Below the pieces are notes generated by a model. It was given only the letters and a program-made list of their open reading frames with translations. It was not told where the DNA came from and searched no databases. From NCBI GenBank assembly GCA_017453285.1, contig JAFTKL010000067.1, forward strand, positions 1 through 39,557: a stretch of 39,557 nucleotides of DNA, written 5' to 3'. Of the stretch, positions 8,523 to 17,683 are shown piece after piece; the stretch's first letter is position 1; every line of letters begins with the position of its first letter. Made by a program: the position numbers and the translations under genes. Source of the DNA: Clostridia bacterium. Lineage in GTDB: Bacteria > Bacillota > Clostridia > Oscillospirales > CAG-272.

Positions 8523-9287
8523 CTACCCCAGCATAACATCAAAGGCGAGCATCAGGCAAAAGCCGACGAGCAGAGCGTAGGTCGCGCCGCGCTCCGAGCC
8601 GTGTGCGTGTGTTTCGGGGATCATTTCGTCGCTGATGACGTATATCATCGTGCCACCTGCGAATGCGAGCACAAATGGCAGGACTGCGGCAGAAACGCTG
8701 ACCGCAAAATAGCCGATAAAGGTGCCGATGACCTCTACCACGCCTGTCATCGCGGCAACGGCAAGCGTTCTTCCCTTGCTCATTCCCGCGGCGATCATAG
8801 GCGCGATTATCACCATTCCCTCGGGGATGTTCTGAAGCGCGATACCGCCCGCGATTGTAAACGCGTGCGCCACGTTCTCCGAACCAAAGCCAACACCTGC
8901 GGCAATTCCCTCGGGCAGATTGTGTATCGCGATCGCAATAACGAAAAGCAGTACCTTGTTGAGCTTCGCGCTTTTATCTGGGTGTGCCTCGCCGTCAACT
9001 CCCGTCAGCTTGTGCAGGTGAGGAACGAGCTTGTCGATCAGATTGAGACAGAGCGCACCGCAGAAAATGCCGATCACTGTGACGAGTATCGCGAGCCAGC
9101 CGCCTCCACCGTATTCTACCGACGGCAGAACGAGCCCGATCACCGCTGCCGCAAGCATCACGCCCGCCGCAAACGAGAGCAGCATATCGCTCATTCTGTG
9201 CGACGGATTTTTGAAAATAAAGCCGAGAAGCGCACCGACTACCGTCGCGCCGCCAACTCCTAGCGCAGTTATTAGTACGAGTTCCAT
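8523..9287 (-). CDS. ZIP-family divalent metal transporter
   Basis: This 254-residue membrane protein belongs to the ZIP (ZupT/GufA-like) family, which imports zinc, iron or manganese. It has about eight helices. The two metal-site signatures are intact: HNLPEG (His122-Gly127) in the fourth membrane segment and QNIPEG (Gln152-Gly157) in the fifth. The loop at 87-105 contains His residues (PHLHKL, GEAHPD), as is usual. Start supported by AAGGAGGAG 4-5 nt upstream and by a promoter at 9322-9350. Monocistronic, divergent from the ABC exporter operon. Metal preference cannot be told; no Fur or Zur box was recognised. Confidence 0.94.
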   Translation of the reverse strand: MELVLITALGVGGATVVGALLGFIFKNPSHRMSDMLLSFAAGVMLAAAVIGLVLPSVEYGGGGWLAILVTVIGIFCGALCLNLIDKLVPHLHKLTGVDGEAHPDKSAKLNKVLLFVIAIAIHNLPEGIAAGVGFGSENVAHAFTIAGGIALQNIPEGMVIIAPMIAAGMSKGRTLAVAAMTGVVEVIGTFIGYFAVSVSAAVLPFVLAFAGGTMIYVISDEMIPETHAHGSERGATYALLVGFCLMLAFDVMLG

Positions 9288-9321
9288 TTTCTCCTCCTTT
9301 TGTGAGGGTCTATCTGCCTAA

Positions 9322-9350
9322 ATGATATCACTTTGGTGGCAATTTGTCAA
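9322..9350 (-). promoter_or_regulatory. promoter of ZIP transporter gene
   Basis: Minus strand TTGACA, 17-bp spacer, TATCAT with extended -10 TGA, ending 35 bp before the start codon. Confidence 0.82.
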
Positions 9351-9401
9351 GTGTTCACTTAAAATTTACATAAGATAGTATTTTAGGAAATCTTTCTGTA
9401 T

Positions 9402-9407
9402 TATAAT
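9402..9407 (+). promoter_or_regulatory. -10 element of ABC exporter operon
   Basis: A consensus TATAAT lies 42 bp before the start codon of the first ABC gene. The hexamer 17 bp upstream (TATTTT) is a poor -35, so the promoter may need an activator or be weak. Confidence 0.5.
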
Positions 9408-9449
9408 AGATGAGTATGTTTTATTTTGAGAGGAGCAAGTTGAGGTAAT

Positions 9450-11195
9450 ATGATAAAGACCTTAGCAAAAAGCATTCGCGAATACAAGCTCAGCGCTATT
9501 CTCGCACCCCTCATCATAGCCTGCGAGGTGGCTGTGGAATGTACTATTCCCTTCGTCACCGCACAGCTCGTGAGAAGGATCGAGGAAGGCTCGGGCATGG
9601 ATGAGATAATAAAATTCGGTCTCATCCTCGTCGTTCTCGCATTTCTGTCGCTGACCTGCGGCGCACTTGCGGGACATTTTGCCGCCGTGGCGGCTTGCGG
9701 ATTTGCAAAAAATCTGCGTCACGATCTATATTATTCAATTCAGGAGTTTTCATTCGCAAACGTTGATAAATTCTCGACCGCGGGACTCGTCACCCGTCTG
9801 ACCACCGACGTTTCCTACGTGCAGATGGCGTTTATGATGATCATACGAACCACCGTGCGCTGTCCGCTGATGCTGGTCTTCGCACTCGTTATGGCGATAA
9901 ACGTGAGTCCGCGAATGTCGCTTGCCTTTGCGGTCATCATTCCCGTGCTCGCTCTCGGTCTGTTCTTTATCATCCGCAGCGCGCACCCCATCTTCAAGAC
10001 GGTATTCAAAAAATACGACGCGCTCAACGCATCGGTCCAGGAGAACGTGTCGGGTATGCGAGTAGTCAAGGCGTACGTTCGTGAGGACTACGAGCGCAAG
10101 AAGTTCGAGACAGCTTCCGACGACGTGGCAAAGGGCTTTACCAAGGCTGAGAAGATCCTCGCGCTCAACAGCCCCCTGATGCAGTTCTGCTTCAACGCGC
10201 TTATGCTGATGGTCTGCTTCTTCGGCTCGCGACTCATCATCACGACCAACGAAGCCGCGCTTGATATCGCAGGCTTCTCCGCACTTCTGACCTACGGCGC
10301 GCAGATACTGATGAGTCTTATGATGGTATCTATGATCATCGTTATGCTCTCGATGTCGATAGAGTCCGCAAGCCGTCTTTGCGAAGTGCTTCGCGAGAAG
10401 AGTGAGATAGTCAACCCCGAGTGCCCCATCACCGAGGTGCGCGACGGAAGCGTGCTTTTCGACAAGGTAAGCTTTTCTTACAAGGCGACCGCCGACAAAA
10501 AGGCACTCGCAGACATAAATCTCTTTATCGCGCCCGGTGAGACGGTGGGCATCATCGGCGGCACGGGTAGCGGCAAGACCTCGCTTATCCAGCTCATCTC
10601 GCGCCTTTACGACGTGAGTGAGGGTGCGGTCAAGGTCGGCGGTGTCGACGTACGCGATTACGACCTCGACACTCTGCGCGATCAGGTCTCGGTCGTTCTG
10701 CAGAAAAATCTGCTCTTTACCGGAACTATCAAGGAAAATCTCCGTTGGGGCGACCCTGATGCGAGCGACGAGGAGATCGAGCGTATCTGCCGTCTTGCGC
10801 AGGCTGACGAATTCATCCGCTCCTTCCCCGACGGATACGACACGCACATAACTCAGGGCGGTACGAACGTATCGGGCGGACAGAAGCAGAGGCTCTGTAT
10901 CGCGCGCGCCCTACTGAAGAAACCCAAGATCCTCATTCTCGACGACTCGACGAGCGCGGTCGACACCAAGACCGACGCGCTTATCCGCCGCGCCTTCGCA
11001 GAGGAGATCCCCGACACCACCAAGATCATCATCGCACAGCGTATATCCTCGGTCGAGCACGCGGACAAGATCGTAGTTCTCGACGGTGGCAGGATCGAGA
11101 GTATGGGCACGCACGCGGAGCTCATGGAAAAGAGCCCGATCTACCGCGAGATATACGACTCTCAGAACAAGGGAGGTAGCGAAGATGGCGAATAA
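9450..11195 (+). CDS. ABC exporter half-transporter with degenerate ATP site (subunit 1)
   Basis: This 581-residue protein has an N-terminal six-helix exporter domain (about 15-305) and a C-terminal ATPase domain. Walker A is GGTGSGKTS (370-378), signature VSGGQ (474-478), Walker B ILILD with Asp498. The residue that should be the catalytic glutamate is Asp499, and the switch histidine is Gln530 (IIIAQRIS). This combination marks the degenerate half of heterodimeric type IV exporters such as TM287/288. The next gene supplies the intact half. The two genes overlap by 11 bp, so they form one operon and one heterodimer. Likely cargo is a drug, lipid or peptide, not determinable. The start has GAGG close upstream (9442-9445). 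Confidence 0.93.
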   Translation: MIKTLAKSIREYKLSAILAPLIIACEVAVECTIPFVTAQLVRRIEEGSGMDEIIKFGLILVVLAFLSLTCGALAGHFAAVAACGFAKNLRHDLYYSIQEFSFANVDKFSTAGLVTRLTTDVSYVQMAFMMIIRTTVRCPLMLVFALVMAINVSPRMSLAFAVIIPVLALGLFFIIRSAHPIFKTVFKKYDALNASVQENVSGMRVVKAYVREDYERKKFETASDDVAKGFTKAEKILALNSPLMQFCFNALMLMVCFFGSRLIITTNEAALDIAGFSALLTYGAQILMSLMMVSMIIVMLSMSIESASRLCEVLREKSEIVNPECPITEVRDGSVLFDKVSFSYKATADKKALADINLFIAPGETVGIIGGTGSGKTSLIQLISRLYDVSEGAVKVGGVDVRDYDLDTLRDQVSVVLQKNLLFTGTIKENLRWGDPDASDEEIERICRLAQADEFIRSFPDGYDTHITQGGTNVSGGQKQRLCIARALLKKPKILILDDSTSAVDTKTDALIRRAFAEEIPDTTKIIIAQRISSVEHADKIVVLDGGRIESMGTHAELMEKSPIYREIYDSQNKGGSEDGE

Positions 11196-13134
11196 GAAAA
11201 ACACGAACGCTATGCCCAAAAGACCTCCCGTCAAGAAGGGCGTTCTTGGCAGAATATTCAAAATTCTCTTCAAGGAATACAAGCTGCAGATGACGCTCGT
11301 TGCGATCTGCATCGTGCTTGTATCGCTCGCATCCACCATCGCGAGCATCTTTATGAATCAGTTTATTCTCTATATCGGAGAAGGACTTGAAAAAGGATAC
11401 GGTGCTGTCAGCGGCAAGATAATGACCGCTATACTGCTTATGCTCAGCATCTACGCGGTCGGTTGGATCGCGTCCTACGGATACACGCGGATTATGGCTG
11501 TGGTAACACAGAGCTTTATGAACGGTATGCGTAAGAAGATGTTCGATAAGATGCAGTCCTTCCCCCTGCGCTACTTCGACTCGAACGCGCACGGAGACAT
11601 AATGTCGCATTACACCAACGACATCGAGGCGATCCGCGAGCTCGTTTCCTCGACTCTCCCCCACCTCTTCCAATCCGGACTTATAGTCATCTTCCTTATA
11701 TTCAATATGCTCTACCTCAGCGTGTGGATGGCACTTGTGGTCGCCTGCGCGAGCGTGGCTATGATCTTCGTAGCAAAGAAGGTCGGCGCGAAGAGCGCAA
11801 AGAGCTTCATCGCTATGCAACGTTCGATAGCCGCAACTGAGGGCTTCGTCGAGGAAATGATGAACGGTCAGAAGGTAGTTAAGGTCTTCTGTCACGAGGA
11901 TCAGAGCGTCGAGGACTTCGACCGCATAAACAACGAGCTTTGCAAGAATGCTACAAACGCAAACCGATTTGCGAACATTCTGATGCCTATTATGGGCAAT
12001 ATCGGCAACATCCTCTACGTTCTCGTCGCATTCGTCGGCGGTATACTCATCATCAGCGGAGCGAAGAACGTGTCACTGCAGATAGCTCTCTCGAATATGC
12101 TCGGTAATCCCATCTCAACGTTTGTCAACATCAGCGTGGTAGTTCCCTTCCTCAATGCATCCAAGCAGTTTACCAATAACGTAAGCCAAGTATCTCAGCA
12201 GATCAACTCGATAGTTATGGCTATCGCGGGCGCGGGACGCGTGTTCGAGCTTATGGACACCGAGCCCGAGATCGACGACGGCTACGTTATGCTCGTTAAT
12301 GCCAAGGAGATCGACGGCAAGCTTATCGAGACCGAGGAACGCACGGGTACGTGGGCGTGGAAGCATCCCCACGGCGACGGAACGGTCACCTACACTAAGC
12401 TCGAGGGCGACGTGAGAATAGAGATGATGGACTTCGGCTACGTGCCCGAAAAGCTCGTGCTCGAGGATATCACGCTCTACGCAAAGCCCGGTCAGAAGGT
12501 CGCGTTCGTCGGTGCTACGGGAGCGGGAAAGACCACTATCACCAATCTCATCAACCGCTTCTACGATATCGACGACGGAAAGATCAGATACGACGGCATC
12601 AATATCAATAAGATAAAAAAGGCAGATCTTCGCCGCTCGCTCGGCATAGTTCTGCAGGATACGAATCTGTTCACAGGAACTGTTATGGAAAATATCCGCT
12701 ACGGAAAGCTCGACGCGACCGACGAGGAATGTATCGCCGCCGCAAAGCTTGCAAACGCGCACGACTTCATCACCCGTCTGCCCGAGGGATATAATACTAT
12801 GCTGACCTCGAACGGTACAAATCTCTCGCAGGGACAGCGACAGCTTCTCTCGATCGCGCGCGCCGCAGTCGCAGATCCGCCCGTTATGATACTCGACGAG
12901 GCGACCTCCTCGATCGACACGCGTACCGAGGCGATAGTTCAGCGCGGAATGGACGCCCTGATGCACGGCAGAACTGTGTTCGTCATCGCCCACCGTCTCT
13001 CGACAGTTCGTAACTCCGACGTTATTATGGTCCTCGATCACGGCAGGATCATCGAGCGCGGAAGCCACGAGGATCTTATCGCGCAGAAAGGCAAATACTA
13101 TCAGCTCTACACCGGAGCGTTTGAACTTGAATAA
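11185..13134 (+). CDS. ABC exporter half-transporter with intact catalytic site (subunit 2)
   Basis: This 649-residue partner of subunit 1 starts at the ATG at 11185 (MANKKNTN), preceded by GGGAGG at 11171-11176. A longer in-frame reading from 11086 would lie inside subunit 1 and lacks a ribosome site. Six-helix membrane domain at about 35-340. The ATPase domain has Walker A GATGAGKTT (443-451), Walker B with Asp571 and catalytic Glu572, and switch His603. Its signature is LSQGQ (547-551), not LSGGQ, as expected when it completes the degenerate site of the partner. An extra segment of about 45 residues (around 370-415, containing GTWAWKHPHGDG) sits between the membrane and ATPase domains. A bidirectional terminator follows. 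Confidence 0.93.
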   Translation: MANKKNTNAMPKRPPVKKGVLGRIFKILFKEYKLQMTLVAICIVLVSLASTIASIFMNQFILYIGEGLEKGYGAVSGKIMTAILLMLSIYAVGWIASYGYTRIMAVVTQSFMNGMRKKMFDKMQSFPLRYFDSNAHGDIMSHYTNDIEAIRELVSSTLPHLFQSGLIVIFLIFNMLYLSVWMALVVACASVAMIFVAKKVGAKSAKSFIAMQRSIAATEGFVEEMMNGQKVVKVFCHEDQSVEDFDRINNELCKNATNANRFANILMPIMGNIGNILYVLVAFVGGILIISGAKNVSLQIALSNMLGNPISTFVNISVVVPFLNASKQFTNNVSQVSQQINSIVMAIAGAGRVFELMDTEPEIDDGYVMLVNAKEIDGKLIETEERTGTWAWKHPHGDGTVTYTKLEGDVRIEMMDFGYVPEKLVLEDITLYAKPGQKVAFVGATGAGKTTITNLINRFYDIDDGKIRYDGININKIKKADLRRSLGIVLQDTNLFTGTVMENIRYGKLDATDEECIAAAKLANAHDFITRLPEGYNTMLTSNGTNLSQGQRQLLSIARAAVADPPVMILDEATSSIDTRTEAIVQRGMDALMHGRTVFVIAHRLSTVRNSDVIMVLDHGRIIERGSHEDLIAQKGKYYQLYTGAFELE

Positions 13135-13138
13135 AACA

Positions 13139-13170
13139 AAAACGGGAACAGATCACTCTGCTCCCGTTTT
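13139..13170. terminator. bidirectional intrinsic terminator between ABC operon and pyk
   Basis: The stem AACGGGA plus CAG pairs with CTG plus TCCCGTT, with one mismatch and a 6-nt loop, A-rich on the left and T-rich on the right. It serves the plus-strand ABC operon and the convergent minus-strand pyruvate kinase gene. Confidence 0.85.
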
Positions 13171-13172
13171 AA

Positions 13173-14585
13173 TTATATAGTCTCAACCTTTATAAGATTT
13201 GTGTTACCCGAAGAGCCGTTGGTGACTCCGCCCGTGATGACCACGCGGTCGCCACGCTCAAGCTTCATCGTCGCCTTTGCGAGCTTGGTCGCCGTATAAA
13301 ACAGCACATCGAGTGAATTGAACATCTCGCTCATCACGGGTGTCACGCCCCAAGAGAGCGCGAGCTTGCGCCATGTATGCTCATCGGTGGTCACTCCGAG
13401 AATGTCGATCGGGCAACGGAAGCGCGAGACCATTCTTGCGGTCATTCCAGAGAGCGAGCAGACCGCGATCGCCTTTGCCTTGATGTCGATCGCCATTCCG
13501 CAGGTCGCGTGCGAGATAGCGTCGACGGGGTTCTTTATGATAAAATCCGAGCCGTAGAATATCTTTGCGTAATCAATTCCGGTCTCGGTCTGAAGCGCGA
13601 TGCGCGCCATAGTCTCTACAGTGAGCACGGGGTACTTGCCCGCCGCGGTCTCACCCGAGAGCATAATTGCGCTCGTGCCGTCGTACACCGCGTTCGCGAC
13701 GTCGGATATCTCTGCACGCGTCGGACGGGGATTGTGGATCATCGACTCGAGCATCTCGGTCGCGGTGATAACGCGCTTACCGAGCAGACGGCAGGTGGTG
13801 ATGAGATACTTCTGAATACCCGGGAGCTCCTCAAAGGGAATTTCTACTCCCATATCTCCGCGCCCGATCATAATTCCGTCGCATTCCTCGCAGATCTCTC
13901 GGATGTTGTCAACACCCGAGCGATTCTCGATCTTAGCGATGATATCTATATCCGCGCCGCCGTTATCTCTCAGAAATTCCTTTACGTCAACGAGATCCTG
14001 CTTGCGCGAAACGAAGGAGCAGGCGATAAAATCAACGTCGTTCTCGATACCGAAGAGCAGATCGCGCTTGTCGTAGTCGCTCAGATACACCTGATCGAGC
14101 ACCTTGCCGGGAAAGCTCATACTCTTGCGGTTGGAGAGCTCACCGCCCACGATCACGCGGCAGTGTATCTCGCTACCCTCAACCGACTCGACCTCGAAGA
14201 TCACGAGTCCGTTGTTGAGAAGAATTCTCTGCCCCACGCTCATTTCCTCAGGCAGATGCTTGTAGCTTACCGAAACGCAGGTCTCGTCTCCCTCGACGTC
14301 GCGCGAGGTAAACGTGAATCTGTCGCCCTCTTCAAGCATGATCTTGCCGTCCTTGAAGGTCTTTATTCTGTATTCGGGGCCCTTGGTGTCGAGCAGTATC
14401 GCTATCGGCATATCAAGCTTTTCGCGAACACGCTTGATAAGCTCTATGTTTGCCTTGTGATCCTCGTGAGTTCCGTGCGAGAAGTTGAGTCTCGCCACGT
14501 TCATCCCCGCGAGGCACATTTTTGTGAGTGTTTCTTCGTTGTTGCACGCAGGTCCGATCGTGCATACTATCTTTGTTTTGCGCAT
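13173..14585 (-). CDS. pyk: Pyruvate kinase
   Basis: This 470-residue enzyme transfers phosphate from phosphoenolpyruvate to ADP, the last step of glycolysis. It shows ARLNFSHG (31-38, Arg32), LLDTKGPE (64-71), the catalytic lysine and metal ligand in IIAKIEN (Lys218, Glu220), GRGDMGVE (241-248), and ATEMLESM followed by PRPTRAEISDVANAV (about 275-300). Two positions differ from the commonest forms: the usual Gln of ATQML is Glu277, and the B-domain DDG is NNG (124-126). Length matches the short form without the extra C-terminal PEP-utiliser domain seen in Bacillus. AGAGGA lies upstream of the ATG. Monocistronic. Confidence 0.97.
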   Translation of the reverse strand: MRKTKIVCTIGPACNNEETLTKMCLAGMNVARLNFSHGTHEDHKANIELIKRVREKLDMPIAILLDTKGPEYRIKTFKDGKIMLEEGDRFTFTSRDVEGDETCVSVSYKHLPEEMSVGQRILLNNGLVIFEVESVEGSEIHCRVIVGGELSNRKSMSFPGKVLDQVYLSDYDKRDLLFGIENDVDFIACSFVSRKQDLVDVKEFLRDNGGADIDIIAKIENRSGVDNIREICEECDGIMIGRGDMGVEIPFEELPGIQKYLITTCRLLGKRVITATEMLESMIHNPRPTRAEISDVANAVYDGTSAIMLSGETAAGKYPVLTVETMARIALQTETGIDYAKIFYGSDFIIKNPVDAISHATCGMAIDIKAKAIAVCSLSGMTARMVSRFRCPIDILGVTTDEHTWRKLALSWGVTPVMSEMFNSLDVLFYTATKLAKATMKLERGDRVVITGGVTNGSSGNTNLIKVETI

Positions 14586-14654
14586 TTTGGGTTCCTCTAT
14601 CTTAATACAAAAAATTTATATCCAACAAGCGATCCAAATTCTCGCTCATTATAT

Positions 14655-14660
14655 ATTATA
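14655..14660 (-). promoter_or_regulatory. extended -10 promoter of pyk
   Basis: Minus strand TGATATAAT (extended -10) about 70 bp upstream of the pyk start. The -35 position holds only TAGATT, so recognition would rest on the extended -10. Confidence 0.5.
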
Positions 14661-14938
14661 TCACAAAATGAAGCAAAAATCTATGTTTTTAAATTTAAAA
14701 AATATCTTGCACAGGGATGCCACGGACGGATGCTCGGCGGTGATCTCTCCCAAGGCTCCCTCCGAGAGGGAGCCTTTTGTTCCTTTGCGTCGCGCAAGAA
14801 AGATGGTATACGTATGCATAGCGTTAACCGATATTTTCGGGATTGAAAACCCTTCACCTATAGCCGCTATTCGTTTTTATGGGAGGCGTTCCGCCTCCCG
14901 TTTGTTGCCTTCAACTAATCCGGTCTTACAAAGGAAAA

Positions 14939-14967
14939 GGACAGAGAACGTACAACATTCTCTGTCC
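14939..14967 (-). terminator. intrinsic terminator of the 861-residue membrane protein gene
   Basis: GGACAGAGAA and TTCTCTGTCC form a perfect 10-bp stem with a 9-nt loop. On the minus strand it is followed by TTTTCCTTT. It lies 16 bp past the stop codon. Confidence 0.85.
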
Positions 14968-14982
14968 CATCTTTATTTATGA

Positions 14983-17568
14983 TTATGCGTTTTCTCCGGC
15001 GTTATCCTCAGGATTTTCCTCGGGGTTTTCGTCGGGAGTCACATCTTCCACACCGGGAGCGTCCTCGATCTCAACAAGCTCAAAGCCGTTCTCGCCCACT
15101 GCTACCGAAACGTTCATCATAGCCGCGATCGCGGTGAGCTCTTTCTTGGTCTCATCATCCTTCTCGGATGCTGCCCACTTGTTGTTGATCGCACCAACGA
15201 GGTTGGTCTTCTCGGTCTCACTGAGGCTTCTGCCCGAGTTGAGCGGGTCTACCTTAGGCTCGTCGCCATCTGCGTAAACGGTGTCAACAACGGTCTTTGA
15301 CATCGCGGTCGACTCCATAATATTGTTGACGTACTCTTCCTCTGTGATCTCAGTAACGCTTTCCTCACCGCCAAATACGCTCGAGCCCGAGCCGCCATCC
15401 TCGGTAATGGACATCATTACGTTCATCATATCCGAAACTGCCGCAGATTCCTTGTCGTAATCCTCAGCAGGAACGTCCTTGAGGTTGCCGAAGGTACCCG
15501 ATACCATATTTGCAACCGAGTCTGCACTCTTTTCGGGAACACCGTAATTCTGCATTACGCTCGGAGTTGCCATAGTCTCCATTACGCTTGCCGCCTCGGG
15601 TGTGAGGTCGTTAAGCATCTTTTCGACCGCTTCCTTGGTGTTCTTGGATTTATCTGTTGCCGCCTCGAGCATCTCAACGACGCCTGAGAGCGAAGTCATG
15701 ACAGATGCGTAGCTCTTCTTAGCCGAGTTATCAGCGATAGATGCCGCCGAGTCGGTTGCCTCTACAACGCCAAATCCGATAGAGTCGTGGATAAGTTTGG
15801 ACTGAAGTATTGCCTCAAGCATATACTTCGTCTTCTGTTGACCGATAGTCTCGGTCTGTGCAAACGAGTCGAGCGCGGGACCCATAGTTCCAAGCATACG
15901 CTTTGCATCAAACGTTCCGCCCGCGATATCGTCGGTCATTCCGTAAACTACTACGAACGCGTGTGCCAAAGTCTTGGACTCGTGCTCGCGGTTGGTGATG
16001 GTAGACATTCCGTCCACGATCATATCACGAGAGATAATAGTGGTCTTCTCTACGAACGCCTCTGCGGTCATAGCGATATTTTCATAGAACCATACGCTCA
16101 TATCGTTGCCGCCGAGCTTTGCCGCCGCCGCGTCTGCAGCGAGCGTCGTGCCTGCGCATCTGATACCGTAATCGTCAAGAACGTTCGCGTAAGCCTTTTC
16201 AAGCGCGATCGCATCCTCGCCGGATATTGCTACAAAGTCAGCGACAAATCCCTCAAAAAGCTCTGCGCGTGTCTTGGGCGCGTTTACCTCATCGAGCATT
16301 ATCGTAATACCGAAATCCGCAACTCCGTCAACCAGAGGATCAAGTCTTTCATCCTCAAGGAAGGCATCAAGAAGCTCTGCGGTAGCCTCCTCGTCAGAGA
16401 GAATGACCATCGGGTTATTAGTCTCGGCTATGCGGCTTACAAGTCCTCTGTCAGCAAGAACCGCAACTGCCTCGGTTATAGCCTTTACGTCGCCCTTTAT
16501 ATTTTCCTTATCGGAGGTAGCAAAAACGTTGATGAGAGCGTCTGCAATAGGCGCAAGTCCGCCACTGAGCGTGGGACGCTTTACTCCGTAGTAAGCGTTT
16601 CCTTGCTGCCAATCCTCACCCGCCTCGGAGCAAAGCTCGGAAATGAGCGTGCGGGCAACTACCGACTTATCAAATGCGGGAGAAATATCTCTTATAGCCT
16701 CGGCAGTTTCATGAGACTCCGCACCTTCGGTAGATGCAGCGCCTACAGCGTTAACTACTGCAGCAAAAAGCTCGGATTCGCGATTGAGATTGGTCATCTC
16801 GCCGTCGATAGCCGCAGTGGTCATCATTCCGTAGAAGAGCTTTCCGCCCGTAAGCGTAACTGCCGTAGTACCTACGTTGTTAGCCGCGCCGTCGATCACG
16901 TCGACCACAATTGTAACTATCTCGCCGCTCTCTTCATCCTCGACAAGTGCCGCGGTAGCAACGGGTGCAAGGCCGTCGATAACCGCGATAGATCCCGTAA
17001 AGGGGCAAAGGAAAGCGCAGAGCACCAATACCGAGCAAAGCGCGCCAAGCAGACCGCCAACGTAGTTGGGGTAGTGCGCGATAAGCTTCTCGTGCTTCTT
17101 TTTGTAGTGTTTTCTTTCGATAAACTTTCTTCCCTCTTCTTGTCCGTCTTCGCCTTTCTCACCCTTAGAGGTGATAGCAAGAATGCCAAGAGCGATGAGC
17201 TTCACGAAGAAATTGAGAATAGTCTTAATAAGTGTGAAGATCGGAACGAAAAGCAACGGAGACATGATCATCGATCCGAGTGCCTTCACAGTCACAACAC
17301 CGGAAGGAAGGCTCTTGACCATTCCGCCCACGTCAATTCCGCCGACGTTACTGAGCACACCGCTATCGACCAACACGACTGCGAAGGTTCCGATGATGGC
17401 GTTCGAGATCACCGACGCAAGCACGGCAGACGCGATCACCGAGATTATTACAACGATGAGTCTGGAGAGCGAATACTGCCACTTATACTTTCTTCCCTTG
17501 AGCGCTCCGCAAAGGATCGCAAGTCCTGCAGCTATACAAAATGCTGCGGAGAATATTATACCGTACAT
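14983..17568 (-). CDS. Large membrane-anchored protein with CvpA-like N-terminus
   Basis: This 861-residue protein is not assigned to a family with confidence. The N-terminal 195 residues contain four hydrophobic segments (about 1-21, 33-62, 98-132, 166-195) and a strongly basic cytoplasmic loop (KHYKKKHEKLIAHYP, about 152-166). This arrangement recalls CvpA-type membrane proteins. The remaining 660 residues are soluble, rich in Ala, Glu, Asp, Thr and Val, mostly helical in appearance, and end in an acidic Pro/Glu/Asn tail (PDENPEENPEDN). By topology the large part is probably outside the membrane. Start supported by AGAGGAGG and a consensus promoter. Monocistronic with its own terminator. 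Function unknown; a structural or envelope role is possible. Confidence 0.8.
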   Translation of the reverse strand: MYGIIFSAAFCIAAGLAILCGALKGRKYKWQYSLSRLIVVIISVIASAVLASVISNAIIGTFAVVLVDSGVLSNVGGIDVGGMVKSLPSGVVTVKALGSMIMSPLLFVPIFTLIKTILNFFVKLIALGILAITSKGEKGEDGQEEGRKFIERKHYKKKHEKLIAHYPNYVGGLLGALCSVLVLCAFLCPFTGSIAVIDGLAPVATAALVEDEESGEIVTIVVDVIDGAANNVGTTAVTLTGGKLFYGMMTTAAIDGEMTNLNRESELFAAVVNAVGAASTEGAESHETAEAIRDISPAFDKSVVARTLISELCSEAGEDWQQGNAYYGVKRPTLSGGLAPIADALINVFATSDKENIKGDVKAITEAVAVLADRGLVSRIAETNNPMVILSDEEATAELLDAFLEDERLDPLVDGVADFGITIMLDEVNAPKTRAELFEGFVADFVAISGEDAIALEKAYANVLDDYGIRCAGTTLAADAAAAKLGGNDMSVWFYENIAMTAEAFVEKTTIISRDMIVDGMSTITNREHESKTLAHAFVVVYGMTDDIAGGTFDAKRMLGTMGPALDSFAQTETIGQQKTKYMLEAILQSKLIHDSIGFGVVEATDSAASIADNSAKKSYASVMTSLSGVVEMLEAATDKSKNTKEAVEKMLNDLTPEAASVMETMATPSVMQNYGVPEKSADSVANMVSGTFGNLKDVPAEDYDKESAAVSDMMNVMMSITEDGGSGSSVFGGEESVTEITEEEYVNNIMESTAMSKTVVDTVYADGDEPKVDPLNSGRSLSETEKTNLVGAINNKWAASEKDDETKKELTAIAAMMNVSVAVGENGFELVEIEDAPGVEDVTPDENPEENPEDNAGENA

Positions 17569-17627
17569 TTTTCCTCCTCTTCGGCAAATAGCCGATTTTT
17601 TATATTTTGAAAGGATATACTAAGTAC

Positions 17628-17656
17628 ATTATATACCACGAAATTCCTTTTGTCAA
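17628..17656 (-). promoter_or_regulatory. promoter of the 861-residue membrane protein gene
   Basis: Minus strand TTGACA, 17-bp spacer, TATAAT: full-consensus hexamers, about 60 bp before the start codon. Confidence 0.87.
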
Positions 17657-17683
17657 GGAAAATTCACACATTCATCACAAAAA

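Larger units (their letters stand above)
14586..14982. other. intergenic region with pyk promoter element and hairpins (no gene)
   Basis: No credible gene is present. Next to pyk is a minus-strand -10 (14655-14660). Further on are two plus-oriented hairpins with short T-runs: AAGGCTCCCTC/GAGGGAGCCTT (14752-14776) and GGGAGGC/GCCTCCC (14881-14899). No plus-strand gene precedes them, so they are more likely dispersed repeat remnants than working terminators. The third hairpin (14939-14967) is the terminator of the large minus-strand gene. Confidence 0.6.

Noticed and set aside
9410..9448. 12-codon upstream ORF (MSMFYFERSKLR) before the ABC exporter
   Set aside because: Its ATG precedes the predicted transcription start and it has no ribosome site, so a leader peptide is unlikely.
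11086..11184. Upstream extension of the second ABC gene
   Set aside because: It would lie within the first ABC gene, lacks a ribosome site and adds an Arg-rich stretch; the ATG at 11185 has GGGAGG upstream and the usual family N-terminus.
13755..13760. Glu277 in place of Gln in the pyruvate kinase ATQML motif as a sign of altered function
   Set aside because: All catalytic residues are otherwise intact and Glu occurs at this site in other pyruvate kinases as far as I recall; treated as a lineage variant.
14752..14899. Plus-oriented hairpins as terminators of an unseen plus-strand gene
   Set aside because: No credible plus-strand ORF or promoter lies upstream of them in the interval; remnants of dispersed repeats fit better.
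15787..17610. 607-residue plus-strand ORF opposite the 861-residue membrane protein
   Set aside because: Cys/Arg/His-rich shadow frame with no ribosome site; the minus-strand gene has promoter, Shine-Dalgarno, signal-like helices and terminator.
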